A stretch of 64,000 bases of DNA from an uncultured Dehalococcoidia bacterium (GCA_951812395.1 CATOSD010000002.1:796442-860441); one strand, 5' to 3'; numbered from the stretch's first letter, positions 32,674-41,134 are shown. Program-made: numbers and translations. Notes: generated by a model not told the origin, from the sequence alone.

Positions 32674-33183
32674 ATGGACGAATCACGGACACAGGCAACG
32701 GAAGGAGGAACGGACATGGCGGAACGGTACACAGGACCCAGCGCGGGACGGATCGCAGACCTGCTCCCGCACCGGGTGAGCTTCCACAACGGCTGGTTCT
32801 GGACGACGACGGCCATCTGCCACGGCGGCAAGTCGGACGGGCTGGCGTTTCGGCAGCGACCAGACGGCGAGGGCATCGAGGTGCGCTGCCACACGGGGAA
32901 CTGCGGCAAGGGCGTGGTGATCACGCACCTGGAGGCTCTCGTCGGGCTGCCCATCTGGACGGCCTTCAAGCCGGTGATCGAGATTGCTGACAGGGCCACT
33001 GCGAAGCGGCCCTGGTGGAAGCGCAAGAAGGTCGTTGTGGCCGGGGCGGTGGCGCTGGTGATTGCGGCGCCGCTCATCACCGGAGACGGCGAGCTGGTCT
33101 TCCTGAACATGGTCGGCCTGGGCATCGGCTGGCTGCTGCTCAGGCGGTTCATCTGGCCCACGGTGCGAAGGCCCAGACGCTGA
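32674..33183 (+). CDS. primase-type zinc-finger domain fused to membrane spans
   Basis: 169 residues. AAAGGAGG precedes ATG 32674. Residues about 20-85 read like the N-terminal CHC2-type zinc module of primases (RIADLLPHRVSFHNGWFWTT, AICHGG ... EVRCHTGNCGKGVV), with the ligands C-H / C-H..C. No TOPRIM domain follows. Two hydrophobic spans come instead (KVVVAGAVALVIAAPLI and VFLNMVGLGIGWLLLRRFIW). A membrane-tethered nucleic-acid-binding module is inferred. The separate true primase lies 0.6 kb downstream. Confidence 0.6.
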   Translation: MDESRTQATEGGTDMAERYTGPSAGRIADLLPHRVSFHNGWFWTTTAICHGGKSDGLAFRQRPDGEGIEVRCHTGNCGKGVVITHLEALVGLPIWTAFKPVIEIADRATAKRPWWKRKKVVVAGAVALVIAAPLITGDGELVFLNMVGLGIGWLLLRRFIWPTVRRPRR

Positions 33184-33226
33184 CAAGAGGGGGTCTCCGG
33201 CCCTCTCATACCCCATCCCAATACGC

Positions 33227-33255
33227 AAGGGTCGTCTCCATCTGGGGACGGCCCT
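33227..33255. repeat. intergenic hairpin before the 33321 gene
   Basis: AAGGGTCGTCTCCA / TGGGGACGGCCCTT, a 12-14 bp stem with two G-U pairs when transcribed, lies between two operon genes. It resembles the hairpin series found at 35.9-42.2 kb. Confidence 0.5.
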
Positions 33256-33320
33256 TCTTCTTTGCCCGCAAGCGGGCGCAGATCGAAGGCAACTAAGCAA
33301 AGGCACTAAGGAGGTGCACG

Positions 33321-33803
33321 ATGACAACGGCAACGATGGTAACTCACGGACGGACCATGGACACGGAGATGGTGAGGCCCCGGCGCAGCCTCGAAGAGTT
33401 GGTCGACCGGCTCATGGCGGCGATGTTCCCGGCGCAGCAGGAGACGGCACCGGCGACGGAGACACCGAGCGTGACCAAGAGCGTCCACGAGGCTCGGCGG
33501 CTCAGGCAGGCAGGGGACTTGGACGGCGGGCTGGCGATCCTCGCCGGCGTGGACGCGGCGAAAGCGACGCAGAGGGAGGCTCGCTGGGCCTTCTCGGAAT
33601 GGAAGCAGTTGGTGAAGCGACGGTTCGGGGGCCGGGGTGCGCTGGTCTACAGCCAGGGAACCGGACGGGCCGCCGCCCTGGTGCCCCACGGCGACGGCGG
33701 GACGCTGGAGGTGGCTGCGGTCCTGGGGATGCGCTGGCGGCCCGGCAAGGTGGTTTCGGGGCGCAGCCTGCGGGACCTGCGGCCTCTGAGCGGGGGTGTG
33801 TGA
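33321..33803 (+). CDS. hypothetical protein upstream of the primase
   Basis: 160 residues, ATG 33321 after GGAGGTG. The middle portion is helical (SVHEARRLRQAGDLDGGLAILAGVD, reminiscent of a TPR-like hairpin), and the C-terminal half is a compact alpha/beta region with many Gly and Arg (FGGRGALVYSQGTGRAAAL). No family recognised. Its stop overlaps the primase ATG (33803), indicating translational coupling and a role linked to replication or priming. Confidence 0.6.
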   Translation: MTTATMVTHGRTMDTEMVRPRRSLEELVDRLMAAMFPAQQETAPATETPSVTKSVHEARRLRQAGDLDGGLAILAGVDAAKATQREARWAFSEWKQLVKRRFGGRGALVYSQGTGRAAALVPHGDGGTLEVAAVLGMRWRPGKVVSGRSLRDLRPLSGGV

Positions 33804-34840
33804 TGGTCACGGCCAACGTGGACATCCCCACGCTGAAGGCGCGTCACCCCTTGGGCGACACGGTGGAGGCGTCGGGCGTGAGACTCAGGGGACGGGGCCG
33901 CGTCCGCCAGGGCGTCTGCTCCTTCCACGAAGAGGCTGAGGGCAGCTTCACGGTGTACGCCGACTCGGAGCGGTGGTACTGCTTCGGCTGCGGGCTTGGA
34001 GGCGACGTGCTGGACTTCATCCGGCAGTCGGAGAACCTGAGCCTGCCGGAGGCGATCCGGCGGCTTGACGGGGGCGCTTACCCCGCCGTCTCTTGCCCGG
34101 CTCCGGCCAGGCTTCCGAAGGCGGCCCCGTTGCCTCCCAGGGACCCGTCGCTCTTGACGGCGGCGGCGCGGTTCTACGCCGGGCAGCTCCGGCGCAGCCC
34201 CGCCGGGCTTGCGTACCTTGCCTCGCGGGGCGTCGGACTTGAGGCGGCCGTGCGGCTCGGCCTCGGCTTCGCGCCGGGGCACGGCTTGCGGAAGGCCCTT
34301 GCGTCTGACGGCTTCGATGCCGGTTGTCTCGGGGACTGCGGGCTGTTCACCGAGCGGGGTTCGGAGCGGTTCGCCGGAATGGTGGTCGTTCCCGACCTCA
34401 CCGGCGGTCTTGTACGCTGGCTCGTGGGCCGGGCGTTGGAGCCCGACGTGAAGCCCAGGTTCCAGGCGTTGCCCGGCCCCAAGCCAGTGCTTGGACTTGG
34501 GCGTCTCGGCCCCGCTCCGCCGTGGGTCGTGATGGCCGAGGGGGTCTTCGACTGGCTTGCCCTTGCCTCCTGGGGTGTTCCCGCCGTCGCTGCCCTGGGC
34601 ACCCAGGGAGTCGAGCGGGTGGCCTCGGCCGTTCGGGGCTGCCCCAGGGTCTTCCTCGCATTCGACAACGACGAGGCGGGCCTTGAGGCCACCGAGCGGC
34701 TTGCGGGCTTGCTTGGAAGGCGGGCCGCCGCCGTCACCCTTCCCCAAGGCGTCGGCGACGTGGCCGAGCTTGCTTGCCTTCCCCAGGGCCGAGCGGCCTT
34801 TCTCCGGCTGCTCTCGCAGGCTGCCCGCTCCGCTCGCTAG
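33803..34840 (+). CDS. DnaG-type primase (zinc finger plus TOPRIM)
   Basis: 345 residues. The N-terminal zinc finger is CSFHEEAEGSFTVYADSERW followed by YCFGCGLGGDVLDFI, the CHC2 pattern. The TOPRIM domain is APPWVVMAEGVFDWLAL (catalytic Glu) and CPRVFLAFDNDEAGLEA (DxD-like acidic pair). This is shorter than chromosomal DnaG and lacks a helicase-binding C-terminal domain, as in mobile-element primases. It would synthesise RNA primers on transferred or replicating single strands. ATG 33803 overlaps the previous stop. Confidence 0.88.
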   Translation: MVTANVDIPTLKARHPLGDTVEASGVRLRGRGRVRQGVCSFHEEAEGSFTVYADSERWYCFGCGLGGDVLDFIRQSENLSLPEAIRRLDGGAYPAVSCPAPARLPKAAPLPPRDPSLLTAAARFYAGQLRRSPAGLAYLASRGVGLEAAVRLGLGFAPGHGLRKALASDGFDAGCLGDCGLFTERGSERFAGMVVVPDLTGGLVRWLVGRALEPDVKPRFQALPGPKPVLGLGRLGPAPPWVVMAEGVFDWLALASWGVPAVAALGTQGVERVASAVRGCPRVFLAFDNDEAGLEATERLAGLLGRRAAAVTLPQGVGDVAELACLPQGRAAFLRLLSQAARSAR

Positions 34841-34868
34841 CTCCCCGCTACCCTCTCACCTTCCCTCT

Positions 34869-34945
34869 ATCGGGCCTTCCCTGGCCCGATTCATCCCCAT
34901 CCCCACTCTAACCGCCCAGAGCCTGCCCCCGACTGCGATCGGGGG
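34869..34945. repeat. two adjacent intergenic hairpins after the primase
   Basis: ATCGGGCC / GGCCCGAT (34869-34890) and CCCCCGA / TCGGGGG (34926-34945). No T tracts. The gap 34841-35054 otherwise holds only the Shine-Dalgarno of the Rad52-like gene. Confidence 0.55.
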
Positions 34946-35054
34946 AGGAACTATGCCCAATTTGCGACAGGCCTCGCCCGCGCACGGATTCCCATAGGGG
35001 AACCGCTTCGCTCACTCGCTACAGGACACATGATATCACACAAGGAGAACAGCA

Positions 35055-35873
35055 ATGTCTAACGGCAACAACAACGGACACAACCGCAACGGCGTCCACC
35101 AGGACACCGCCATCGTCGTCAGGAACGGCAACGGGGCGCACAACGACCCCGCAATCATCGAGGGCAGCGAGCTGCTCTGGGACGGGCTGTCGCCCGCCGT
35201 CACCCAGGCCCTCTCCCAGCCTATCGACTCCGCGCTGGTCTCCCAGCGCAGGGGCCGGGCCGGGCGCACCTTCTCCTACATTGAGGGCCACACCGCCATC
35301 TCGGAGGCCAACAAGGTCTTCGGCTTCGGCGGCTGGGGTTTTGAGTTGGTCGAGAACGTCAGCCTGCGCCGCATTGAGACGGTGGACACGCAGACCGGCG
35401 AGGTCAAGGTGACGAACGCCTACACCGCCCCGGTGCGGGTCACCGTCCCCGGCGCTCCCCCGCGCACCGACATCGGTTTCCACGCCGTAACGGATGAGAC
35501 CGCCGACGGCCACGAGACCGCGATAAAGGGCGCGGTCACCGACGGCATGAAGCGGGCGCTCCGCAGCTTCGGGGACCGCTTCGGCAACGGCCTCTACGGA
35601 GACCAGCAGCCGGTCGTCAACCCGCCCAGGCCGGAGCGCGAACACGCCAGGGCGCAGTCCAGGGGCGGCGGCAACGGGTCCCAGGTGAAGACCCTGCGCA
35701 AGCGGCTCATGGAACTGGCCGGGCAGCAGGGCTTTGACGAGGCGAAGGTGCGGGCCGCCGTCCAGCGGCAGACGGGCAAGGACCTGGACGACCTGACGGC
35801 GGACGAGCTCGGGCCGCTGGTGGAGTCCGCCGCCGACAAGCTCCGGGAGAAGCAGCAGGCGCAGGCAGCCTAG
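35055..35873 (+). CDS. Rad52/Rad22-type single-strand annealing protein
   Basis: 272 residues. The conserved Rad52 fold appears as TFSYIEGHTAISEANKVFGF, GGWGFELVENVS, then HAVTDETADGHETAIKGAVTD and GMKRALRSFGDRFGNGLYGD. The family anneals complementary single strands in recombination. The first 30 residues are Asn/Gly/His-rich (SNGNNNGHNRNG), a low-complexity start also seen in the helicase and SSB of this operon. The C-terminal helical region (TLRKRLMELAGQQGFDEAKVRA) resembles a domain that contacts partners. Together with the downstream exonuclease it forms an annealase-nuclease recombination pair. Confidence 0.85.
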   Translation: MSNGNNNGHNRNGVHQDTAIVVRNGNGAHNDPAIIEGSELLWDGLSPAVTQALSQPIDSALVSQRRGRAGRTFSYIEGHTAISEANKVFGFGGWGFELVENVSLRRIETVDTQTGEVKVTNAYTAPVRVTVPGAPPRTDIGFHAVTDETADGHETAIKGAVTDGMKRALRSFGDRFGNGLYGDQQPVVNPPRPEREHARAQSRGGGNGSQVKTLRKRLMELAGQQGFDEAKVRAAVQRQTGKDLDDLTADELGPLVESAADKLREKQQAQAA

Positions 35874-35899
35874 TCCCCCGGCAATCGGCACACGGAATC

Positions 35900-35935
35900 G
35901 AGCGGGGTTCGTCTCCTTCGGGGGCGGCCCCGCTC
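35900..35935. repeat. operon hairpin 1
   Basis: GAGCGGGG / CCCCGCTC, an 8-bp stem between the Rad52-like gene and the next gene. First of a series of related GC-rich intergenic hairpins (36875, 38068, 38563, 39086, 42193). Confidence 0.65.
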
Positions 35936-35962
35936 TCCATTTACAGGAAGGAGAAAGACGAC

Positions 35963-36457
35963 ATGGTGACGACGACCTTGACATACACGCCCTGGGGTTG
36001 GACGAAGCACGTTGAGGAGCTTGCCGAGGGAGTCCTGCGGGTCTCCACGCCCGGCCACGGAGGGCTGAAGCTCAGCCGGGAGCGGTGGAACGAGCTTCCC
36101 GCCGAGGTGCGGGACGCCATGTACACGCAGACCTTCGCCGAGGAGGACTGCGAGGAGCCCATCGTGAGGACGCTCCTGGGCCTGGGCGACGACCGCGAGA
36201 GGGAGCTTGCCCTCAAGGTGGCGGGCTACTTCGACCGCTACGCCCCCGCGCTGCCCCACCTGCGGGCCGCCGCCCCCGGGCCGCACTACCACGTCATCGC
36301 CTACTGGGGCGGTTACGGCACCGACCCCTTCGGCCACTTCGACACCAGGGAGGAGGCGGAAGCCTTCGCCGGCGACGGAGCGAACAGGAGGGATCACGGG
36401 AAGCTGGAGGCCGTCGAGTGCGAGCGGCGCCACATCGGGAAGGGAGGCAAGCCATGA
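35963..36457 (+). CDS. hypothetical protein
   Basis: 164 residues, ATG 35963 after AAGGAGA. The first half (TLTYTPWGWTKHVEELAEGVLRV ... GHGGLKLSRERWNELPAEVRDAM) and the second (HYHVIAYWGGYGTDPFGHFDTREEAEAF) contain many aromatic and His residues but no metal-binding or catalytic signature that I recognise. The stop overlaps the following start by ATGA (36454-36457). The gene is embedded in the recombination operon. Confidence 0.6.
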   Translation: MVTTTLTYTPWGWTKHVEELAEGVLRVSTPGHGGLKLSRERWNELPAEVRDAMYTQTFAEEDCEEPIVRTLLGLGDDRERELALKVAGYFDRYAPALPHLRAAAPGPHYHVIAYWGGYGTDPFGHFDTREEAEAFAGDGANRRDHGKLEAVECERRHIGKGGKP

Positions 36458-36861
36458 CCACCAAGACGCGGGACAGGCCCCGCAGCCTGCCCAGCACAAC
36501 CACGAAGCTGCAAACCGAGTTCGGAAGCCTGTTCGTCACCGTCTCGGTGGACGAGGACGGTGAGCCGTTCGAGGTCTTTGGCTTCCTCGGAAAAGGGGGG
36601 AGCTTCCAGCACGGGGTGACGGAGCTTGCCTGCCGCCTCATCTCCCTGCACCTGCGCAGGGGAACGCCGCTGGAAGAGGTGATCGAGCAGTGCCAAGGCA
36701 TCCAGGAGATGGCTCCGTTCTGGAACCAGTTGGACGACAAGAGCTTTCCCGTGCTCGGCCTGGGTGACGGCATCGCCCACATCCTCAAGGCCCATCTACG
36801 GGCCGGGGAGGAGAGGGAGGCTGCGGACGTGAAAGAGGCGGAGGCAAAGACGGCCGCGTGA
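36454..36861 (+). CDS. TSCPD-domain protein
   Basis: 135 residues. The core TEFGSLFVTVSVDEDGEPFEVFGFLGKGGS and the helix ELACRLISLHLRRGTPLEEVIEQCQGI match the TSCPD domain, which occurs alone and at the C-terminus of vitamin-B12-dependent ribonucleotide reductases. A stand-alone copy has no known enzymatic activity. The usual Cys cluster is not obvious here. It is coupled to the preceding gene by overlap. Confidence 0.7.
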   Translation: MTTKTRDRPRSLPSTTTKLQTEFGSLFVTVSVDEDGEPFEVFGFLGKGGSFQHGVTELACRLISLHLRRGTPLEEVIEQCQGIQEMAPFWNQLDDKSFPVLGLGDGIAHILKAHLRAGEEREAADVKEAEAKTAA

Positions 36862-36874
36862 ACGGCCTGCACAA

Positions 36875-36901
36875 CGGGGCTGCCTCAACGGGGCGGCCCC
36901 G
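36875..36901. repeat. operon hairpin 2
   Basis: CGGGGC (36875-36880) pairs with GCCCCG (36896-36901), loop TGCCTCAACGGGGCG. Located just upstream of the exonuclease gene's ribosome site. Confidence 0.55.
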
Positions 36902-36936
36902 CTTGCCATCTACAGGAAAGACAGGAGGCAAAGACG

Positions 36937-38043
36937 ATGGTAACGACGACAACTGACAATGACAGGGCGGAGGTCTTCTCCCGCCCTGCTGCGCAGATCA
37001 ACGAGGAAGGTGAGCTTGTGGTGCGGGCCTCGTCGGCCCTGAGCTGCCGCCGTTCCCTCTGGTACTCGGCTACCGGGTATCGGCCCACGAATCCCCCCAG
37101 CGACGACTCGCTGACGGCGATGGAGGCGGGCAACGCCCTTGAGCCGGTGGTGGTGCGAGCGATGGAGCGGGCTGGCTGGAAGGTCGATCCCGCCGACTCC
37201 CAGGACCCGCAGCAGGTGGCGGTGATGATTGGCCCCGGCCTGCTGGTGACCGGACACTCCGACGGCACGGCGCGAATGCCGCTCGACGAGGACGAGGCGG
37301 CGTCCGAGGTCCAGATGCTGCTGTTCGGGGACGTGTCAGACGCTCCCGCCTACGGGACGGAGATGGTGGTCGAGATCAAGACCAGGGGGCCGGAGGCGTT
37401 CAGGCGGTGGCAGACCCTGGGGGCCGAGCGCAGCCACCCGGCTTCGGTGTCCCAGGCCGCCTTCTACACCCTGGGAACCTACGACGACCTTCGGGACGCC
37501 GTGATAGCCACGATGGACACCGGCAGCCGCACCTGGGACTACGAGGTCATCCCCGCCGAGCGGCTGGAGAAGGCCCTCCAGGACGCCTGCGCATGGCTCG
37601 GCGAGCTGGGCGCTCACCACGTCCGGAACGGGCCTGACCCGGACGTTCTGCCCGACCGGGATTTCTCCGTCACAAGCTGGCAGTGCCGGTCCTGCCCCTT
37701 CCTGGACATCTGCCTGCCGGGTGCGGCCGAGGTCGATGCGGAGGAAGAGACCGAAGAAGAGGAGGTGAGCGACCAGGAGGCGCGGGACGCGGTGGCGGCC
37801 TACGCACAGGCCCAGGAGTCCATCCGGGAGCCTGAGAAGGCCAAGCGCAACGCGCTGGACACCCTGAAGGCGTGGATGCGCCGGAAGGGAGACGCGAAGG
37901 CGACCGTGGACGGAAGGACGGTCAGCCTCGTGCAGTCCACCAGGTACTCCGTCAACTACCGCAAGCTCAACGCCGTCCTCGACCCTGAGACCAGGGCCGG
38001 GATAGTCACCGAGAGCGAGTCGGAGTACGTGCGGGTGACCTAG
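36937..38043 (+). CDS. RecB/Cas4-like PD-(D/E)XK exonuclease
   Basis: 368 residues, ATG 36937 after AGGAGG. The nuclease core is LLVTGHSDGTARM (motif II Asp) and TEMVVEIKTRG (E-X-K), preceded by a RAS-type start (RASSALSCRRSLWYSATGY). A Cys cluster CRSCPFLDICLPG near residue 255 resembles the iron-sulphur ligands of Cas4/AddB-type nucleases. A coiled coil and basic C-terminus follow. It is likely the exonuclease partner of the Rad52-like annealing protein. Confidence 0.82.
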   Translation: MVTTTTDNDRAEVFSRPAAQINEEGELVVRASSALSCRRSLWYSATGYRPTNPPSDDSLTAMEAGNALEPVVVRAMERAGWKVDPADSQDPQQVAVMIGPGLLVTGHSDGTARMPLDEDEAASEVQMLLFGDVSDAPAYGTEMVVEIKTRGPEAFRRWQTLGAERSHPASVSQAAFYTLGTYDDLRDAVIATMDTGSRTWDYEVIPAERLEKALQDACAWLGELGAHHVRNGPDPDVLPDRDFSVTSWQCRSCPFLDICLPGAAEVDAEEETEEEEVSDQEARDAVAAYAQAQESIREPEKAKRNALDTLKAWMRRKGDAKATVDGRTVSLVQSTRYSVNYRKLNAVLDPETRAGIVTESESEYVRVT

Positions 38044-38067
38044 ACGCTCCCTGTCGGGAGCGCATCA

Positions 38068-38101
38068 CGGGGCCTGCTTCCCCTCTACAGGGGCGGCCCC
38101 G
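38068..38101. repeat. operon hairpin 3
   Basis: CGGGGCC / GGCCCCG with a nested CCCCT / AGGGG stem around CTAC. A further small stem GCTCCC / GGGAGC sits just before it (38046-38061). This is the most complete example of the series. Confidence 0.7.
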
Positions 38102-38137
38102 CCGAGTCCCATCAAACCGAGCATGAAAGGAGACACC

Positions 38138-38521
38138 ATGACCAACGCAACCGGAACCGCCACGGCCACGACCACGTGGCAGGACAAGCACAGCGGACTG
38201 CGCAGGCACAAGCTGATGACGAAGGAGCTGGGAGACACCATCCCCGCCCTCTACGCCAACGAGAACGTCGCCGACTACGACAGCATTCTCGCCCCGGCCA
38301 AGCTCTTCTCGCCCTACGGCAACTGGACCTGGTACGTCACCGAGTGGGACCCGGAGACGGGAACCTGCTTCGGCCTCGTCCAGGGGTTCGAGACGGAGCT
38401 TGGGTACTTCTCCCTCGACGAGCTGGCGGAGGCGACCGTGTTCGGCGGCGTCCCCGCCGTCGAGCGCGACCTGTACTGGGAGCCGAAGACCCTCGGAGAG
38501 ATAAGGGGACAGGCTCGCTGA
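38138..38521 (+). CDS. DUF2958 protein
   Basis: 127 residues, ATG 38138 after AAAGGAGA. The central part is IPALYANENVADYDSILAPAKLFSPYGNWTWYVTEWD and then GLVQGFETELGYFSLDELAE, the DUF2958 pattern common in plasmid and ICE operons next to DNA-processing genes. No enzymatic role is established. The N-terminal Thr/Ala-rich tail is disordered. It lies between hairpins 3 and 4. Confidence 0.82.
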   Translation: MTNATGTATATTTWQDKHSGLRRHKLMTKELGDTIPALYANENVADYDSILAPAKLFSPYGNWTWYVTEWDPETGTCFGLVQGFETELGYFSLDELAEATVFGGVPAVERDLYWEPKTLGEIRGQAR

Positions 38522-38562
38522 GCCGAGTTCAGCTAGACGCTCCCCTTGGCGGGGGCGCAGGA

Positions 38563-38597
38563 CGGGGCCGATTCCCTCTACAGGGAGCCCGGCCCCG
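38563..38597. repeat. operon hairpin 4
   Basis: CGGGGCCG / CGGCCCCG with nested CCCT / AGGG around CTAC, the same architecture as hairpin 3. It lies between the DUF2958 gene and ssb. Confidence 0.7.
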
Positions 38598-38657
38598 CTC
38601 TCATTTCAACGGGGTGCGGGAACACCGTGCCACATCATCCACAAGGAGGAAATCGAA

Positions 38658-39029
38658 ATGGCACGCACGATAAACAAGGTCGAGCTCTTGGGACGGGTCG
38701 GGACGGACCCGGAGATGAAGTACACGCCCAACGGCACCGCCGTCACCAACCTGCGGCTGGCGACGGACCGCTACCGCAGGGACGGCGAGGACGCCACCGA
38801 CTGGCACACGGTGATCGTGTGGGGGAAGACCGCCGAGGCGGTGAACCAGTACGTGACCAAGGGCCAGAGAGTCTACGTCGCGGGCCGCCTCGTCCAGAAC
38901 ACCTGGGAGAACGAGGACGGCCAGCGCCGTCACCGCACCGAGGTCCACACGCAGGAGGTCGTCTTCCTCGACTCCAACGGCAACGGGAACGGGGCGGGCG
39001 ACGACGGCGGAGAGGACTCGCCCTTCTAG
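38658..39029 (+). CDS. ssb: single-stranded DNA-binding protein
   Basis: 123 residues. The OB-fold is complete: INKVELLGRVGTDPEMKYTPN, TNLRLATDRYRRDG, TDWHTVIVWGKTAEAVNQYV, KGQRVYVAGRLVQNTW. The C-terminus is a short Asn/Gly-rich linker ending DDGGEDSPF, an acidic tip like the partner-binding tail of bacterial SSB although shorter. It binds transferred single strands and recruits repair proteins. It is the usual companion of element-encoded RadC, Rad52-like protein and primase. Confidence 0.93.
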   Translation: MARTINKVELLGRVGTDPEMKYTPNGTAVTNLRLATDRYRRDGEDATDWHTVIVWGKTAEAVNQYVTKGQRVYVAGRLVQNTWENEDGQRRHRTEVHTQEVVFLDSNGNGNGAGDDGGEDSPF

Positions 39030-39085
39030 CCCGCTAGTCCACAACCGCATAGAAACGCCCGACTTCTGAGAAGGGCGCAACGACA

Positions 39086-39119
39086 CGGGGCCGCTTCCCA
39101 TCCACGGGGGGCGGCCCCG
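39086..39119. repeat. operon hairpin 5
   Basis: CGGGGCCGC (39086-39094) / GCGGCCCCG (39111-39119) with an inner CCC/GGG pairing. Between ssb and radC. Confidence 0.7.
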
Positions 39120-39152
39120 CTTCTGTTCTATCCCATAGGCAAGGAGGCCGAC

Positions 39153-39713
39153 ATGCCCAGGAAGAAGAAGGCCAACCTTAACGAGACCCTCACTCTCTTC
39201 CCAGACGACGCTTTCGCGCCCAGCCCGGAGGGGCAGGCGCTCATAGATGCGCTGCGTATCAACATGACCCTGCTGGGAGAGCTGGCGATGCGCTACGAGG
39301 TCTCCACCAGGCCGGAAGGCCCGGAGGACCTGCCCTCCATCGGCTCTCCCCGCGACGTTTACGACTTGCTGGGGCCGGAGATGTCCAAGCTCGCCCAGGA
39401 GCAGCTTCGGGTGCTCCTGTTGGACACCAAGAACAACGTGCTGGGCCAGAGGGTGGTCTACCAGGGCAACGTCAACTCGTCGATTGTCCGCGCGGCGGAG
39501 GTGCTCAGGCACGCCGTCCTCGAAGCCGTCCCCGCCGTCATCATCAGCCACAACCACCCCAGCCGAAACCCCGACCCCAGCCCCGAAGACGTGCTCATCA
39601 CGCGGAAGCTGAAGAAGGCGGCGGAGCTGCTCGACATCGAGCTTCTCGACCACATCGTCATCGGCGGCAAGCGGTTTGTCAGCCTCAAGGAGCGGGGCCT
39701 CATGGCCGCCTGA
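39153..39713 (+). CDS. radC: RadC-like JAB/MPN-domain protein
   Basis: 186 residues. It has the JAB metal site VIISHNHPSRNPDPSPEDV (H-x-H...D) and the final HIVIGGKRFVSLKERGLM. The N-terminal helix-hairpin-helix of chromosomal RadC is missing, as in plasmid and ICE copies. Such genes are very common in mobile elements; a deubiquitinase-fold metal protein with unproven activity. It is separated from ssb by hairpin 5. Confidence 0.87.
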   Translation: MPRKKKANLNETLTLFPDDAFAPSPEGQALIDALRINMTLLGELAMRYEVSTRPEGPEDLPSIGSPRDVYDLLGPEMSKLAQEQLRVLLLDTKNNVLGQRVVYQGNVNSSIVRAAEVLRHAVLEAVPAVIISHNHPSRNPDPSPEDVLITRKLKKAAELLDIELLDHIVIGGKRFVSLKERGLMAA

Positions 39714-39801
39714 CCGCTCAACGACCGGCTCAGCCCGGCCTTTCACGCGGGGGACTCCCCCGCGCATCGACTCAACCCCTCACGACGAAAGGAGACTCGA
39801 C

Positions 39802-40428
39802 ATGCTCGCTACGCACGTCATAGACCCCGAGAACCTCTACACGATCTCGGCAGGGGGCTTCTCGGCAACCGCCGACGCCTTCGCCCGCGACGACAAGACC
39901 GAAAGCCTCTGGTTTGTCTCGATGGTCGGCTCCCAGACCGCGCTCAAGGCGATCTGGGCCTCCCTCCTCAAGCAGCCCCCGGACGTAGCCCACGTCATCA
40001 AAGGCGCGGACGGGATGGCGCTGAGCGGAGGATACCAGCGGTGCCAGATTCCCTACGAGACCATCGGGACGTGGACGACCAAGATCGCCCGGCTTCGCGG
40101 CACGGGCGGCTGGCACGCCCTCGTGTACACGAAGACCGCCGAGTTCGCCTACGAGAAGGATTCCTTCCTGCTGCTGGCCCAGTCGGAGGAGGAGGCCCCG
40201 GCGCTGCACCACCGCTTCCTCGACAAGCGCAGCCCGCTGCCCCTGCACCGCTCCTGGGCCGACTGGCTCTGGCACAGGGGCCTCGACGAGGAGGAGATCG
40301 TACCCCTCCAGAGCGTCGGCGTCTCCGCCTACAGGTGCGCTCCCAAGGCCAAGAAGCTGCGGGAAGACCTCTCCCAGGCGGTGGCGTCGGGCTGGCTGAC
40401 CCTGCCGGAGGAGGGGAGCGATGGATAG
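39802..40428 (+). CDS. hypothetical protein
   Basis: 208 residues, ATG 39802 after AAAGGAGA. The sequence (VIDPENLYTISAGGFSATADAF ... WADWLWHRGLDEEEIVPLQSVG) shows alternating alpha and beta elements but no motif I recognise. The stop overlaps the next start by 8 bases (40421-40428). A similar role in the DNA-processing operon is assumed from position alone. Confidence 0.55.
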   Translation: MLATHVIDPENLYTISAGGFSATADAFARDDKTESLWFVSMVGSQTALKAIWASLLKQPPDVAHVIKGADGMALSGGYQRCQIPYETIGTWTTKIARLRGTGGWHALVYTKTAEFAYEKDSFLLLAQSEEEAPALHHRFLDKRSPLPLHRSWADWLWHRGLDEEEIVPLQSVGVSAYRCAPKAKKLREDLSQAVASGWLTLPEEGSDG

Positions 40429-40831
40429 GACCCTCAAGCGGGCCAAGCGCAACAACAAGCGGCGGGGCCAGCGCAACGGCGGGGCTTGGCGGCGCTTCTC
40501 CCCTGACGGGAAGACCTGCCGCTACTGCCCCCACGACGGCTCGCAGCACCTCGTCAGCTCGGGCCAGCCGCACTTCTTTCGTCCCGCGACGGAGGCGGAG
40601 CGGCGCGACCCCTGGGTCATGCTCTACCGGCACAGGCTGCCGGAGGGCGGCTCGGTGATGGTGCGGCGGATGACCGTCACCAACCGCGCCGAGCTGATAA
40701 CCGCCTACTGCGTCCCCTGCGCCGAGAGCATGGGGACTCCCCAGGTGCTCTGCTACCAGCGCAACCTGGCGATAGGCGAAGTGGTGGGCCTGCCGAGGAA
40801 CGGACACGGAGACATCGGAATCGCCGCCTGA
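40421..40831 (+). CDS. small basic zinc-binding protein candidate
   Basis: 136 residues. The first 25 residues are highly basic (RTLKRAKRNNKRRGQRNGG). Two potential zinc pairs follow, CRYCPHDG and CVPCAE, about 55 residues apart, consistent with a single structural zinc site. The rest has no recognised fold. It may bind DNA. Confidence 0.55.
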   Translation: MDRTLKRAKRNNKRRGQRNGGAWRRFSPDGKTCRYCPHDGSQHLVSSGQPHFFRPATEAERRDPWVMLYRHRLPEGGSVMVRRMTVTNRAELITAYCVPCAESMGTPQVLCYQRNLAIGEVVGLPRNGHGDIGIAA

Positions 40832-40867
40832 AGGCGGCGCAAGACACAAAAGAAAGGAGAGGAGACC

Positions 40868-41134
40868 ATGCCAACCGAACAGACGCTGTTCTTCACCTGC
40901 CCGCACTGCGACGAGCGGTTCGCGCAGGTGGAGGAGTTCGACAAGGACATCCACACCGGGGAGATATACCACTGCGGCTCCTGCGGCATCCAGGTGATAT
41001 TCCAGGCGGTCGCCGTCGAGGACTACGTGTCGCCGCCCAGGGCTAGAAGGGACTGCCACTTCTGCCAGCCCGAACCCTGCCGGTTCGGGCCGAACACGGA
41101 CACGGACGACAGAGAGAAAGGAGAGATGCCATGA
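40868..41134 (+). CDS. zinc-ribbon protein
   Basis: 88 residues. The first half is a clean zinc ribbon: TLFFTCPHCDERFAQVEEF and YHCGSCGIQVIF (C-x2-C twice). A second Cys pair (CHFCQPEPC) occurs in the C-terminal tail. The stop overlaps the methyltransferase start as ATGA, so the two are translationally coupled. It may serve as a DNA-binding or regulatory partner. Confidence 0.68.
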   Translation: MPTEQTLFFTCPHCDERFAQVEEFDKDIHTGEIYHCGSCGIQVIFQAVAVEDYVSPPRARRDCHFCQPEPCRFGPNTDTDDREKGEMP

